From positions 1 through 8,846 of the forward strand of contig QHBL01000402.1 in NCBI GenBank assembly GCA_003244125.1: 8,846 nucleotides of DNA, given 5' to 3'. Origin of the DNA: Chthoniobacterales bacterium. Lineage in GTDB: Bacteria; Verrucomicrobiota; Verrucomicrobiae; Chthoniobacterales; UBA10450. The notes below the pieces were generated by a model. It did not search any database. It was given only the letters and a program-made list of their open reading frames with translations, and had not been told where the DNA came from. Below are positions 1 through 5,336 of this stretch, piece after piece. Both the position numbers and the translations under genes were made by a program. Position 1 is the stretch's first letter, and every line of letters begins with the position of its first letter.

Positions 1-20
1 AATTTCGGTTTGATCTTCAC
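1..20 (-). CDS. possible start of an overlapping downstream gene (partial)
   Basis: On the minus strand a GTG at 20-18 shares bases with the TGA stop (19-17) of the cyclic-nucleotide-binding gene, a GTGA overlap typical of translational coupling. The reading frame from this GTG is open to the window edge (six codons: V/M-K-I-K-P-K). The family context predicts a thioredoxin-reductase-type flavoprotein here, but only 20 bases are visible, so both the gene and its identity are inference. Confidence 0.25.
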
Positions 21-709
21 GCGAGTGGACGCAAGAGCCCGGCGACTTGCGCAACTTCTCGCAATGACGGCCGGCGCAGCGGTGTTCCGCCCGGCGTGAT
101 GAGCGTGGGCAGCTCACGCATCGTTAGACGAAAGCGCGTCGCGAGCTCCTGGCCTTGTTCGCTCTCGAACTCAACGACGCGATGCGGGATGTGGTTCTTG
201 TCGAGAAAATCGTCGATCAGGTGACCTTCGCGCTCGTCCGCCGCAGCAAGCACGCGCAGCCCCGCAAATTCACGATCGCGACGCAAGCGCCGACGCCGCA
301 TAATCAGCGCGTTCACAATTGTCGTGCTGACACTGGGAATCTCTGCCAGAGCGCGGCGGAGTTCAGCCGCAGGAACCTGGAGTATTTCCGCGTCATCGGA
401 TGTGACGCGCGCGGTGGCGAGAGCGGAAGTCCCTTGCAGCATCGCCACGTCACCGAGGAAATCGCGCTCGCGTCCGGCAGCGAGAAGTTGTTCGGTGCCG
501 TCACGTTGCTCGAACACCGATAGCTCGCCGCGAATGATAATCGTTAGCCCGAGATCGCGCTGGCCTGCTTTGAAAACGACATCGCCGCGCTTCAAGACGC
601 GATGCTGCCCCAGCGGTTCGAGAAGCGAAAGCTGATGATCATCGAGCTTCGGAAACGCGATTGCCTCGGTGTCGCGATAAAACCGCTCGTCTTCCTGCGC
701 GTTGGTCAC
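17..709 (-). CDS. cyclic nucleotide-binding domain protein with thioredoxin-like C-terminal domain
   Basis: This 230-residue cytosolic protein has two domains. Residues about 20-135 are a cNMP-binding/Crp-type beta-barrel, with the phosphate-binding-cassette pattern F-L-G-D (84-87) and Arg101 in an A-T-A-R-V-T context. Residues about 148-225 resemble the thioredoxin/glutaredoxin-like domain found between a cNMP-binding domain and an FAD thioredoxin-reductase domain in fused proteins of about 550 residues; E-L-P-T at 199-202 supplies the likely cis-proline. There is no helix-turn-helix, so it is not a Crp-type transcription factor. The protein contains no cysteine, so the thioredoxin-like domain cannot do thiol chemistry and is more likely a docking or sensing part. 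The start is GTG at 709; no strong Shine-Dalgarno is visible. It ends exactly where the reductase domain would begin in fused relatives, and the stop overlaps a possible GTG start. The cNMP-binding call is firm; the link to thioredoxin reductase rests on my memory of the family. Confidence 0.8.
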   Translation of the reverse strand: MTNAQEDERFYRDTEAIAFPKLDDHQLSLLEPLGQHRVLKRGDVVFKAGQRDLGLTIIIRGELSVFEQRDGTEQLLAAGRERDFLGDVAMLQGTSALATARVTSDDAEILQVPAAELRRALAEIPSVSTTIVNALIMRRRRLRRDREFAGLRVLAAADEREGHLIDDFLDKNHIPHRVVEFESEQGQELATRFRLTMRELPTLITPGGTPLRRPSLREVAQVAGLLRPLA

Positions 710-818
710 TCGCCGACTCTACCCCGCGCGTGACGTGAGCAACAGGATGGGCTGCCTGCGCGTTAACGCCGCCAAATTGCCGATATGAGTCGCGGCGACG
801 TCATTTGCTCGATAAACT

Positions 819-941
819 ATGCTAGACAAATACCTTGTTCTCCGGCGTCTTCAAGAAGAGATGCATAGGACAGCGCGAGGAGTGCCCGTCCTTCTTCGGC
901 ATAATCGCCGCGTTGCCATCGTCTGGAGTGATTGGTCGTGA
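819..941 (+). CDS. possible 40-residue small protein, unrecognised
   Basis: An ATG-to-TGA frame of 40 codons lies in the gap upstream of the lipoprotein gene. It starts M-L-D-K-Y-L-V-L and ends V-A-I-V-W-S-D-W-S; the middle is rich in Arg and Glu and looks amphipathic. It has no Shine-Dalgarno and no family I recognise. An open frame of this length can occur by chance in GC-rich DNA, so it is offered only as a candidate. Confidence 0.18.
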   Translation: MLDKYLVLRRLQEEMHRTARGVPVLLRHNRRVAIVWSDWS

Positions 942-993
942 AAATATCGACCGCACCGACTACTATGCTCTCGGGCTAACAATGAACGACGGC

Positions 994-999
994 TATACT
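994..999 (+). promoter_or_regulatory. candidate -10 element for the DUF3833 lipoprotein gene
   Basis: TATACT matches the bacterial -10 consensus at five of six positions. It ends eight bases before the ATG at 1008, so a transcript from it would be leaderless or nearly so. That fits the absence of a Shine-Dalgarno before this gene. No good -35 hexamer lies 16-18 bases upstream, so the call is weak. Confidence 0.3.
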
Positions 1000-1007
1000 A
1001 CCTTTGT

Positions 1008-1556
1008 ATGTTGACCCGCACCATGTCCCTTCTAAGCCGCTTTCTTTTCCTGGCCGCTTTTGGTTTCCTAAACTCCTGCGCATCGATGAGAGTCACGGAC
1101 TTCGCATTTTGCCGACCGGCCTTTCGACCGATGGAGTTTTTCGCCGGGCACACCAGTTCGTCCGGCGTAATAGAAACCCGCGGTGGAACGCCGATGCGCA
1201 TCGTGCAGACTGAGACGAGCGGCCGGCGAGAAGGGGAGACGCTGAAGATCGAGCAGGATATTTCCGTCAGCGGAAGTAAGCCGCAGCATCGCTCGTGGCA
1301 GATTAGGCAGCTCGACGCGCATCGCTATGAAGCGACGGCGAACGACATTCTTGGACCGGTGCGAGGCGAAGCCTACGGCAATGTGTTCCATTGGGAATTT
1401 ACCGTTGCGCTTTCCCCTGGTAACCCGCTGGAGAATGTGCGGTTCAGCCAGTGGATGTATTTACAGCCGGATGGGACGACAATGGTTAACCATTCTACTA
1501 TCCGGAAGTTTGGGATTGTGGTCGCGCAGGTGACGGAGGAATTTTCGAAACGATAA
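1008..1556 (+). CDS. DUF3833-family lipoprotein
   Basis: The 182-residue product has an N-terminal signal peptide with a hydrophobic core (residues about 8-21) and a lipobox L-N-S-C with the lipidated Cys at 24, so it is predicted to be membrane-anchored outside the cytoplasm. The rest matches the DUF3833 pattern as I know it: F-F-A-G-H near 44-48, R-S-W-Q-I-R at 95-100, the D-I-L-G...G-E-A-Y-G-N core at 113-125, S-Q-W-M-Y at 147-151, and a C-terminal K-F-G-I...V-T-E-E-F-S. The family is common in proteobacteria and has no established biochemical function. The start could also be the ATG at 1023 (codon 6), which leaves a better-proportioned signal peptide; neither start has a Shine-Dalgarno. 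The gene stands alone, transcribed away from its left neighbour and towards the small exported protein on the right. The family call is fairly sure; the function is unknown. Confidence 0.8.
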   Translation: MLTRTMSLLSRFLFLAAFGFLNSCASMRVTDFAFCRPAFRPMEFFAGHTSSSGVIETRGGTPMRIVQTETSGRREGETLKIEQDISVSGSKPQHRSWQIRQLDAHRYEATANDILGPVRGEAYGNVFHWEFTVALSPGNPLENVRFSQWMYLQPDGTTMVNHSTIRKFGIVVAQVTEEFSKR

Positions 1557-1738
1557 TACTTCTACCGCGCGCGCGAAGCTTTGGCGTCCTCCGCGTGTGG
1601 CTCAAGCAAGCTGGAAACGAACCGGATGGCGGCGGCGACCAGCACCTGCTAGAATATTCCCTGTCTTATCCGCACTAACTGTGGCCGAACCGTTTGCGCT
1701 GCCACGCGTGACGGTGCCGGCGAACGGTGACACGCTAC

Positions 1739-2047
1739 TCAGCGTATCCGAAATCTGGAGCTGGATACGATCGTGTAACCTGGAGTCTGGTTCCAATTAG
1801 CTTGTTCGTTCGGCAGGAAAGGTTCCCAGTGGACCTGCGCGTCGGGACCGCTCTTGAAATTGGTGCAAGCATTCGGGCCGGTTTTCCACCGGTCGCCGTA
1901 GGAAGGTGCAGGCGCGGCGACGATTTGGCTCGTGAGCTTGCGGTGGTGCTCGGGACTCCCAGCTGCGACAGTCGAGCCGGCGTTGTCGGGGCCATGGTGA
2001 TAGTAGATTGCGGCAGCGAGGACGGCGAGTAAGGCGAGTGTTTTCAT
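1739..2047 (-). CDS. small exported protein, unknown function
   Basis: From ATG at 2047 this encodes 102 residues beginning with M-K-T-L followed by an Ala/Leu-rich stretch to about residue 16, a clear export signal. A longer in-frame start at 2107 would bury this signal behind 20 extra residues, so the internal Met is preferred. The mature part has a short imperfect decapeptide duplication: K-T-G-P-N-A-C-T-N-F at 55-64 followed directly by K-S-G-P-D-A-Q-V-H-W at 65-74. It has one cysteine (61), so no internal disulfide. I recognise no domain. A frame on the opposite strand at 1727-2032 is of similar length but lacks any such signature. The signal peptide is the main reason to believe in this gene. 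Confidence 0.55.
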   Translation of the reverse strand: MKTLALLAVLAAAIYYHHGPDNAGSTVAAGSPEHHRKLTSQIVAAPAPSYGDRWKTGPNACTNFKSGPDAQVHWEPFLPNEQANWNQTPGYTIVSSSRFRIR

Positions 2048-2183
2048 GAGGGGATTTGGGCGGGAACTATAAATTCCATAATGACAGACGGAGATGGTTT
2101 TCGTCAATCGTTTTCCAAACGAGCAAAACGGATGATAGGCGCGGAAAGACCTTAAGCGCTCTGGCCAGGAGCGTTGGGGACAT

Positions 2184-2218
2184 GAGTGACGAGTGACGGG
2201 TGGCGAGTGGCGAGCGGC
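2184..2218. repeat. degenerate tandem heptamer repeat, five units
   Basis: Five consecutive 7-base units read GAGTGAC, GAGTGAC, GGGTGGC, GAGTGGC and GAGCGGC, consensus G-R-G-Y-G-R-C. They lie between the small exported protein and the MmcQ/YjbR gene. The exact 7-base periodicity is directly visible; any role is unknown. Similar intergenic heptamers are known as STRR elements in cyanobacteria. Confidence 0.75.
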
Positions 2219-2331
2219 TTTGGTCGAACTCTGGACAATTGAAGAACAACGTGCTGCAAGAATGTGGTCCGAGCGGAGTGGAAGTGAATCACGGATTGCG
2301 GTTACCGGCGAGTTGGTGAACTCATCTTGTA

Positions 2332-2652
2332 GTGACTGCGAACGAGTTCCGCCAGCTTGCGCTCAGTTTTCCTGGCGCAATCGAGTCGGCGCATGTCGGA
2401 CATCCCGATTTCCGAGTGCGCGGTAAGATCTTTGCTACGCTCGAATATCCGAACGAGAACTTCGGCGTGTTGATGCTGACGCCCGATGCGCAGCAGGAGG
2501 CGATCGGACGGCATCCTGACGTATTCGAACCGGTCGCAGGCGGGTGGGGCCGCCGAGGTAGCACGCAGGTGCGACTAAGTAAGGCGCGTATGCCGCAACT
2601 ACGCCGGTTCATGGAGTTAGCTTGGGCCAGGATTGCGCCAAAGGAACGCTGA
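2332..2652 (+). CDS. MmcQ/YjbR family protein
   Basis: The 106-residue product fits the small, one-domain MmcQ/YjbR (DUF419) family, whose fold resembles a double-wing DNA-binding domain and whose biological role is not settled. Family marks are F-P-G-A-I-E-S at 13-19, G-H-P-D-F-R-V-R-G-K-I-F-A-T-L at 23-37, and G-W-G-R-R-G-S-T at 71-78 followed by V-R-L. The length is normal for the family. The start is GTG at 2332: the frame has a TGA 15 bases upstream (2317-2319) and no other start between, so the choice is forced. No strong Shine-Dalgarno is present. It is the first of three plus-strand genes with gaps of 100 and 65 bases that could be co-transcribed. Confidence 0.85.
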   Translation: MTANEFRQLALSFPGAIESAHVGHPDFRVRGKIFATLEYPNENFGVLMLTPDAQQEAIGRHPDVFEPVAGGWGRRGSTQVRLSKARMPQLRRFMELAWARIAPKER

Positions 2653-2752
2653 CATTCCTGAACACACATGACTACAGTCTGGTCTATCCGACGCGCGGAC
2701 ATCCTTTGAGAAATAGATAGTTTGATTTCCGGCGAACACGTACTCTGATCCA

Positions 2753-3259
2753 GTGAAACCGCTCCGCGTCGAAGTAAACGACAGAATCCAGAATGGATAT
2801 GTTTACTATCGGACGAAGCCGATGGGGCGTAGCTTCCGCGCGGCATTCAAACCGGAGCTAACTCCCAGGCAGATGCTCGAGCTGGGGGTGTTTGGCGGCA
2901 AATACATGACCGATTGCGCCAATGAGTTCCCCGCTAGCTGGTTTAATCGTGCGAAGCTATCGCCTGGTGGTAGCCGCGCCTGTCTGAATTACTTCGGTGT
3001 ACATGCATCGCAGCCACTTCCAGAATGGCAACGCAAGGGATGGATCTATCATGAAGATCCGCGCGGCTGGTTTCAATGGTATTGCCGCTATTACTCGGGC
3101 CGGCGTTGCGCGGACGATTTGAGGCAGATCGCGAGATGGCGCGCGGTGCGACGCCACGTCGCACAACTGAAGAAGCACAGCGCGGCGCGCGATCTGGACT
3201 GTCGACGGCGTCAACGGCAGGCGCTGTTGCATTGGGCTTACGATTCGCGCAGGATTTGA
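2753..3259 (+). CDS. conserved uncharacterised tryptophan-rich protein
   Basis: This 168-residue protein, probably cytosolic, has no signal peptide or membrane segment. It carries seven tryptophans (63, 92, 97, 106, 109, 129, 161) and dense aromatic blocks: N-G-Y-V-Y-Y at 14-19, F-G-G-K-Y-M-T-D-C at 47-55, the D-P-R-G-W-F-Q-W-Y-C-R-Y-Y run at 102-114, and a basic C-terminus with R-R-R-Q-R-Q-A-L-L-H-W-A-Y-D-S-R at 151-166. I recall close relatives of about this length with the same blocks in several bacterial phyla, all labelled hypothetical, so it appears to be a real but uncharacterised family. The mix of Trp/Tyr and basic residues would suit nucleic-acid binding, but that is a guess. GTG 2753 is the only start after the in-frame TGA at 2723-2725. 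It appears complete. Confidence 0.75.
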   Translation: MKPLRVEVNDRIQNGYVYYRTKPMGRSFRAAFKPELTPRQMLELGVFGGKYMTDCANEFPASWFNRAKLSPGGSRACLNYFGVHASQPLPEWQRKGWIYHEDPRGWFQWYCRYYSGRRCADDLRQIARWRAVRRHVAQLKKHSAARDLDCRRRQRQALLHWAYDSRRI

Positions 3260-3324
3260 ATGGTCTGGATAAACTGGCCGGTCGATTCGGCTGCCGGAGA
3301 AATCCAGCTAAAGCAAACAGCGCG

Positions 3325-3810
3325 ATGAGCAGGGCCTTCGTCAAAGAAGATATTGATCCCCCGGAGCGGTCGCGTCGCCCTCGCGCTGCCTCAGGCCTGC
3401 CGCCGGGCGCAATTAACTATATGACGGCAGAGGGCGCGCAACGGTTGCGCGACGAGATCAAGGAGTTGGGTAGCGACGCGGCAACGAATGCAGCGCAGAT
3501 CGCCCAAATGGAGGAGCTGCTCGCTTCTGTCACCATCGTCGATATTCCTGCGGATCGGCAGAGCATCGCCTTCGGAGCAAAGGTTACGGTGCGTGATAGC
3601 ACGGGCGCGGTGCAGAGATACCGCATCGTCGGCGTAGATGAGATCGCGTTTTATCCCGATGCAGTGAGTTGGATTTCTCCAATCGGGAAGAAGTTGCTCG
3701 CGGCCGATGTCGGCGACCGCATCACTCTCGTACAAGATCAACGGGTGGAGATCGCGGGTGTGGAATATCCTGAGCTGGACTCGAATCACCGACCGCACAA
3801 AATTAGCTAA
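3325..3810 (+). CDS. GreA/GreB family elongation-factor-like protein with shortened coiled coil
   Basis: The 161-residue product opens with M-S-R-A-F-V-K-E-D, an N-terminus I know from a GreA/GreB-like subfamily, then N-Y-M-T-A-E-G at 31-37 where the coiled coil begins. The C-terminal FKBP-like domain is well preserved: F-G-A-K-V-T-V at 83-89, Y-R-I-V-G-V-D-E at 99-106, S-W-I-S-P-I-G-K at 115-122 and V-G-D-R-I at 129-133. Gre factors bind the RNA polymerase secondary channel and stimulate transcript cleavage through acidic residues at the coil tip. Here the coil spans only about residues 31-73, roughly 30 fewer than in E. coli GreA, and the D-L-x-E-N-A-E-Y tip motif is absent. It may therefore act as a non-cleaving channel binder, as proposed for Rnk-like or Gfh proteins. 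ATG 3325 is chosen because translation further upstream shows no family similarity. A TAA ends it 57 bases from the convergent MOSC gene. Confidence 0.8.
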   Translation: MSRAFVKEDIDPPERSRRPRAASGLPPGAINYMTAEGAQRLRDEIKELGSDAATNAAQIAQMEELLASVTIVDIPADRQSIAFGAKVTVRDSTGAVQRYRIVGVDEIAFYPDAVSWISPIGKKLLAADVGDRITLVQDQRVEIAGVEYPELDSNHRPHKIS

Positions 3811-3813
3811 GGC

Positions 3814-3862
3814 CATCTTCAAGATAAGGGCGCAATTCAAAGAAGCCGGTTCGTCGAAGATG
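3814..3862. terminator. possible bidirectional terminator stem between convergent genes
   Basis: CATCTTC at 3814-3820 and GAAGATG at 3856-3862 form a perfect 7-base inverted repeat in the 57-base gap between the convergent Gre-like and MOSC genes. The loop is long (35 bases) and no T-run follows on either strand, so this is only a weak candidate. Confidence 0.25.
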
Positions 3863-3867
3863 CAGGG

Positions 3868-4659
3868 CTAGTCGAGTAACTCGACCGCATCGCCTTTGCG
3901 GAGTATACCTTCCACGAGCACGGCGCCATAAACGCCCGCCATGCCTCCGTGCGCCTGGGCGACGACTCTCAAGATCGCTGGTTCCCTCTCGGCAGTGTCG
4001 GGATCGAGCGTGATCATCATGCAGCGCGTATCGCGCTGGAGAACCGCAATGACGACTTTCGTTCCGATGCGCAGAGATTTACCGACGAACATATCTTCGG
4101 CGAACCCTTCTGACGATAGCAGATCCACGTAGATGTTTGCGCGGAAGCGGCGCTTATCGATGCTAACACCTGTTTCTTCGCCAAGCTTGGTGGCTGATTG
4201 CACCGCGAAGACCGACAACGGGCGACAATCGGTGATGGCCTTATCTGAACGAAGTAACTTCAGCTTGTGATTGTGATCTATGCCGCCGCGGAGGTGGTCC
4301 ATCAACGCAGGCTCATCGATGGCAAACACTTTCCCGTCTGGCGTTTCAACATCGATCATCAGATCGGCGGCGCTGGCCGAGATTGGATTGATGTTAGGCG
4401 AAAGTTTCTCGGCTTCGCCCACATTGATCGGCTGCGCCGCTTTATTCGGATGACGGAAGCGCGGCCGGTATCGAATCATTTGCCGTTGCTCGCGGCCGGT
4501 AAGAAAGGGGAAGCCTCTGGGACTGGCCGAACTCTCGAAGGCAAAAAGGCGATCACCGTAAATGCCGGCGTAACCAGCGAACATTTTGTCCAGCTCTTCG
4601 CCCCGCATACTCTTCACCGGGTAACGCCAAAGACTGTCGACTGTTCCGATGATGCTCAC
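3868..4659 (-). CDS. MOSC domain-containing protein (MOSC_N + MOSC)
   Basis: The 263-residue product begins with the MOSC N-terminal beta-barrel signature L-W-R-Y-P-V-K-S-M-R-G-E (10-21), followed by D-R-L-F-A-F (36-41). The MOSC domain proper (about 130-262) contains R-F-R-A-N-I-Y-V-D at 171-179 and the conserved cysteine in R-D-T-R-C-M-M-I (Cys213), then H-G-G-M-A-G-V-Y-G near the C-terminus. MOSC proteins bind molybdenum cofactor and act in sulfur transfer or, as in YcbX and mARC, in reduction of N-hydroxylated compounds. There is no C-terminal 2Fe-2S ferredoxin domain as in YcbX, so any reductase activity would need a separate electron donor; none is encoded nearby. The start is GTG at 4659, placing the signature at a normal distance; no Shine-Dalgarno is seen. 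It is downstream of the cupin gene on the same strand, 148 bases away with a stem-loop between, so co-transcription is uncertain. Confidence 0.88.
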   Translation of the reverse strand: MSIIGTVDSLWRYPVKSMRGEELDKMFAGYAGIYGDRLFAFESSASPRGFPFLTGREQRQMIRYRPRFRHPNKAAQPINVGEAEKLSPNINPISASAADLMIDVETPDGKVFAIDEPALMDHLRGGIDHNHKLKLLRSDKAITDCRPLSVFAVQSATKLGEETGVSIDKRRFRANIYVDLLSSEGFAEDMFVGKSLRIGTKVVIAVLQRDTRCMMITLDPDTAEREPAILRVVAQAHGGMAGVYGAVLVEGILRKGDAVELLD

Positions 4660-4663
4660 AAGG

Positions 4664-4698
4664 TAAGTAAGAAGTCGGAATTAAGAATCAGAAGTAGA
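4664..4698. repeat. possible degenerate heptamer track upstream of the MOSC gene
   Basis: Read in 7-base steps the sequence is TAAGTAA, GAAGTCG, GAATTAA, GAATCAG, AAGTAGA, with GAA repeating at exact 7-base spacing in the middle three. The periodicity is looser than in the repeat at 2184-2218 and could be chance in an A/G-rich stretch. Confidence 0.35.
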
Positions 4699-4734
4699 AA
4701 TAGCTGCTGGGGCAAAGACTTAAGGGCAGGCAGA

Positions 4735-4771
4735 AGCTGATTCAAGATCTTTGTTCAAGAACGAATCAGCT
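4735..4771. terminator. stem-loop between cupin and MOSC genes
   Basis: AGCTGATTC at 4735-4743 and GAATCAGCT at 4763-4771 form a perfect 9-base inverted repeat around a 19-base loop, which itself holds GTTCAAGAAC (4753-4762). It lies 36 bases past the cupin stop on the minus strand, a fitting place for a terminator or a 3'-end stabilising hairpin. No T-run follows, so it is not a textbook intrinsic terminator. Confidence 0.4.
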
Positions 4772-4807
4772 AAGTCGCGGCCAAGATCCTCTCTTCGCGC
4801 ATTAGGT

Positions 4808-5209
4808 TCAACGATCGCCGTTGTATTGTTCGCCGGTGACTTCTTCCATCCAGTCCACAGTCCTGCCATCTAGCGCTTCGTGAATGGCGATGTGCGTCAT
4901 GGCTGTGGTTGGCGCGGCGCCATGCCAATGTTTCTCGTTAGGAGAAAACCGAACCACGTCACCGGGTCGGATCTCCTCAACCGCACCGCCTTCCCGCTGC
5001 GCCCGGCCGCAACCGGCGGTGACGATCAGCGTCTGTCCCAGCGGATGAGTGTGCCACGCGGTGCGAGCGCCCGGTTCGAAGGTCACGCTCGCGCCACGAA
5101 CGCGTGCCGGGGCTGGCGCTTCAAATAGCGGGTCGATGCGAACTACGCCGGTAAACCATTCAGCCGGCCCTTTAGCGGAGGGTTGGGAGCCAATTCGTTT
5201 CATTTCCAT
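4808..5209 (-). CDS. cupin, (R)-selective hydroxynitrile lyase-like
   Basis: This 133-residue single-domain cupin closely resembles, from memory, the manganese-dependent hydroxynitrile lyase of Granulicella tundricola (GtHNL), matching in length and in long blocks such as K-G-P-A-x-[17 protein letters not shown] and [15 protein letters not shown]. The GtHNL metal ligands fall at identical numbers here: His53, His55, Gln59 and His94. That enzyme cleaves cyanohydrins such as mandelonitrile to an aldehyde and HCN, though the natural role of these bacterial cupins is unclear and may lie in general carbonyl chemistry. Residues 40 and 42 are Ala and Val as in GtHNL, while 110 is His where I recall Gln. 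The ATG at 5209 gives the same N-terminus (M-E-x-K-R-x-G-S-Q) as the homologue; there is no Shine-Dalgarno. It lies 127 bases downstream of the alcohol dehydrogenase on the same strand. Family is sure; substrate is inferred. Confidence 0.88.
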   Translation of the reverse strand: MEMKRIGSQPSAKGPAEWFTGVVRIDPLFEAPAPARVRGASVTFEPGARTAWHTHPLGQTLIVTAGCGRAQREGGAVEEIRPGDVVRFSPNEKHWHGAAPTTAMTHIAIHEALDGRTVDWMEEVTGEQYNGDR

Positions 5210-5336
5210 AGAAGGCGTTTTCTTTTAAGTAGAGCTAATCAGAAAAAGGGAGAACACAAGGACAAGGCGTAGGTAAGACATATTCTGGTTTTCTTGTACC
5301 ATCCGCCTAACGACTCCTCAATTACTCCAGCTATGG

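Larger units (their letters stand above)
710..1007. other. intergenic region between divergent genes
   Basis: This stretch of about 300 bases separates the minus-strand cNMP-binding gene from the plus-strand lipoprotein gene, so it should hold both promoters. Visible items are a perfect 10-base palindrome GCGTTAACGC at 760-769, a 40-codon open frame at 819-941 of doubtful reality, and a TATACT hexamer at 994-999 just before the lipoprotein start. I see no convincing -35/-10 pair for the minus-strand gene and no RNA gene. Confidence 0.5.

Noticed and set aside
1727..2032. 101-codon plus-strand frame opposite the small exported protein
   Set aside because: It lacks a signal or domain, while the minus strand shows a clear signal peptide; it is most likely a shadow frame.
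3076..3324. 83-codon N-terminal extension of the Gre-like protein
   Set aside because: It overlaps the end of the conserved upstream gene in another frame, and family similarity begins only at the Met encoded at 3325.
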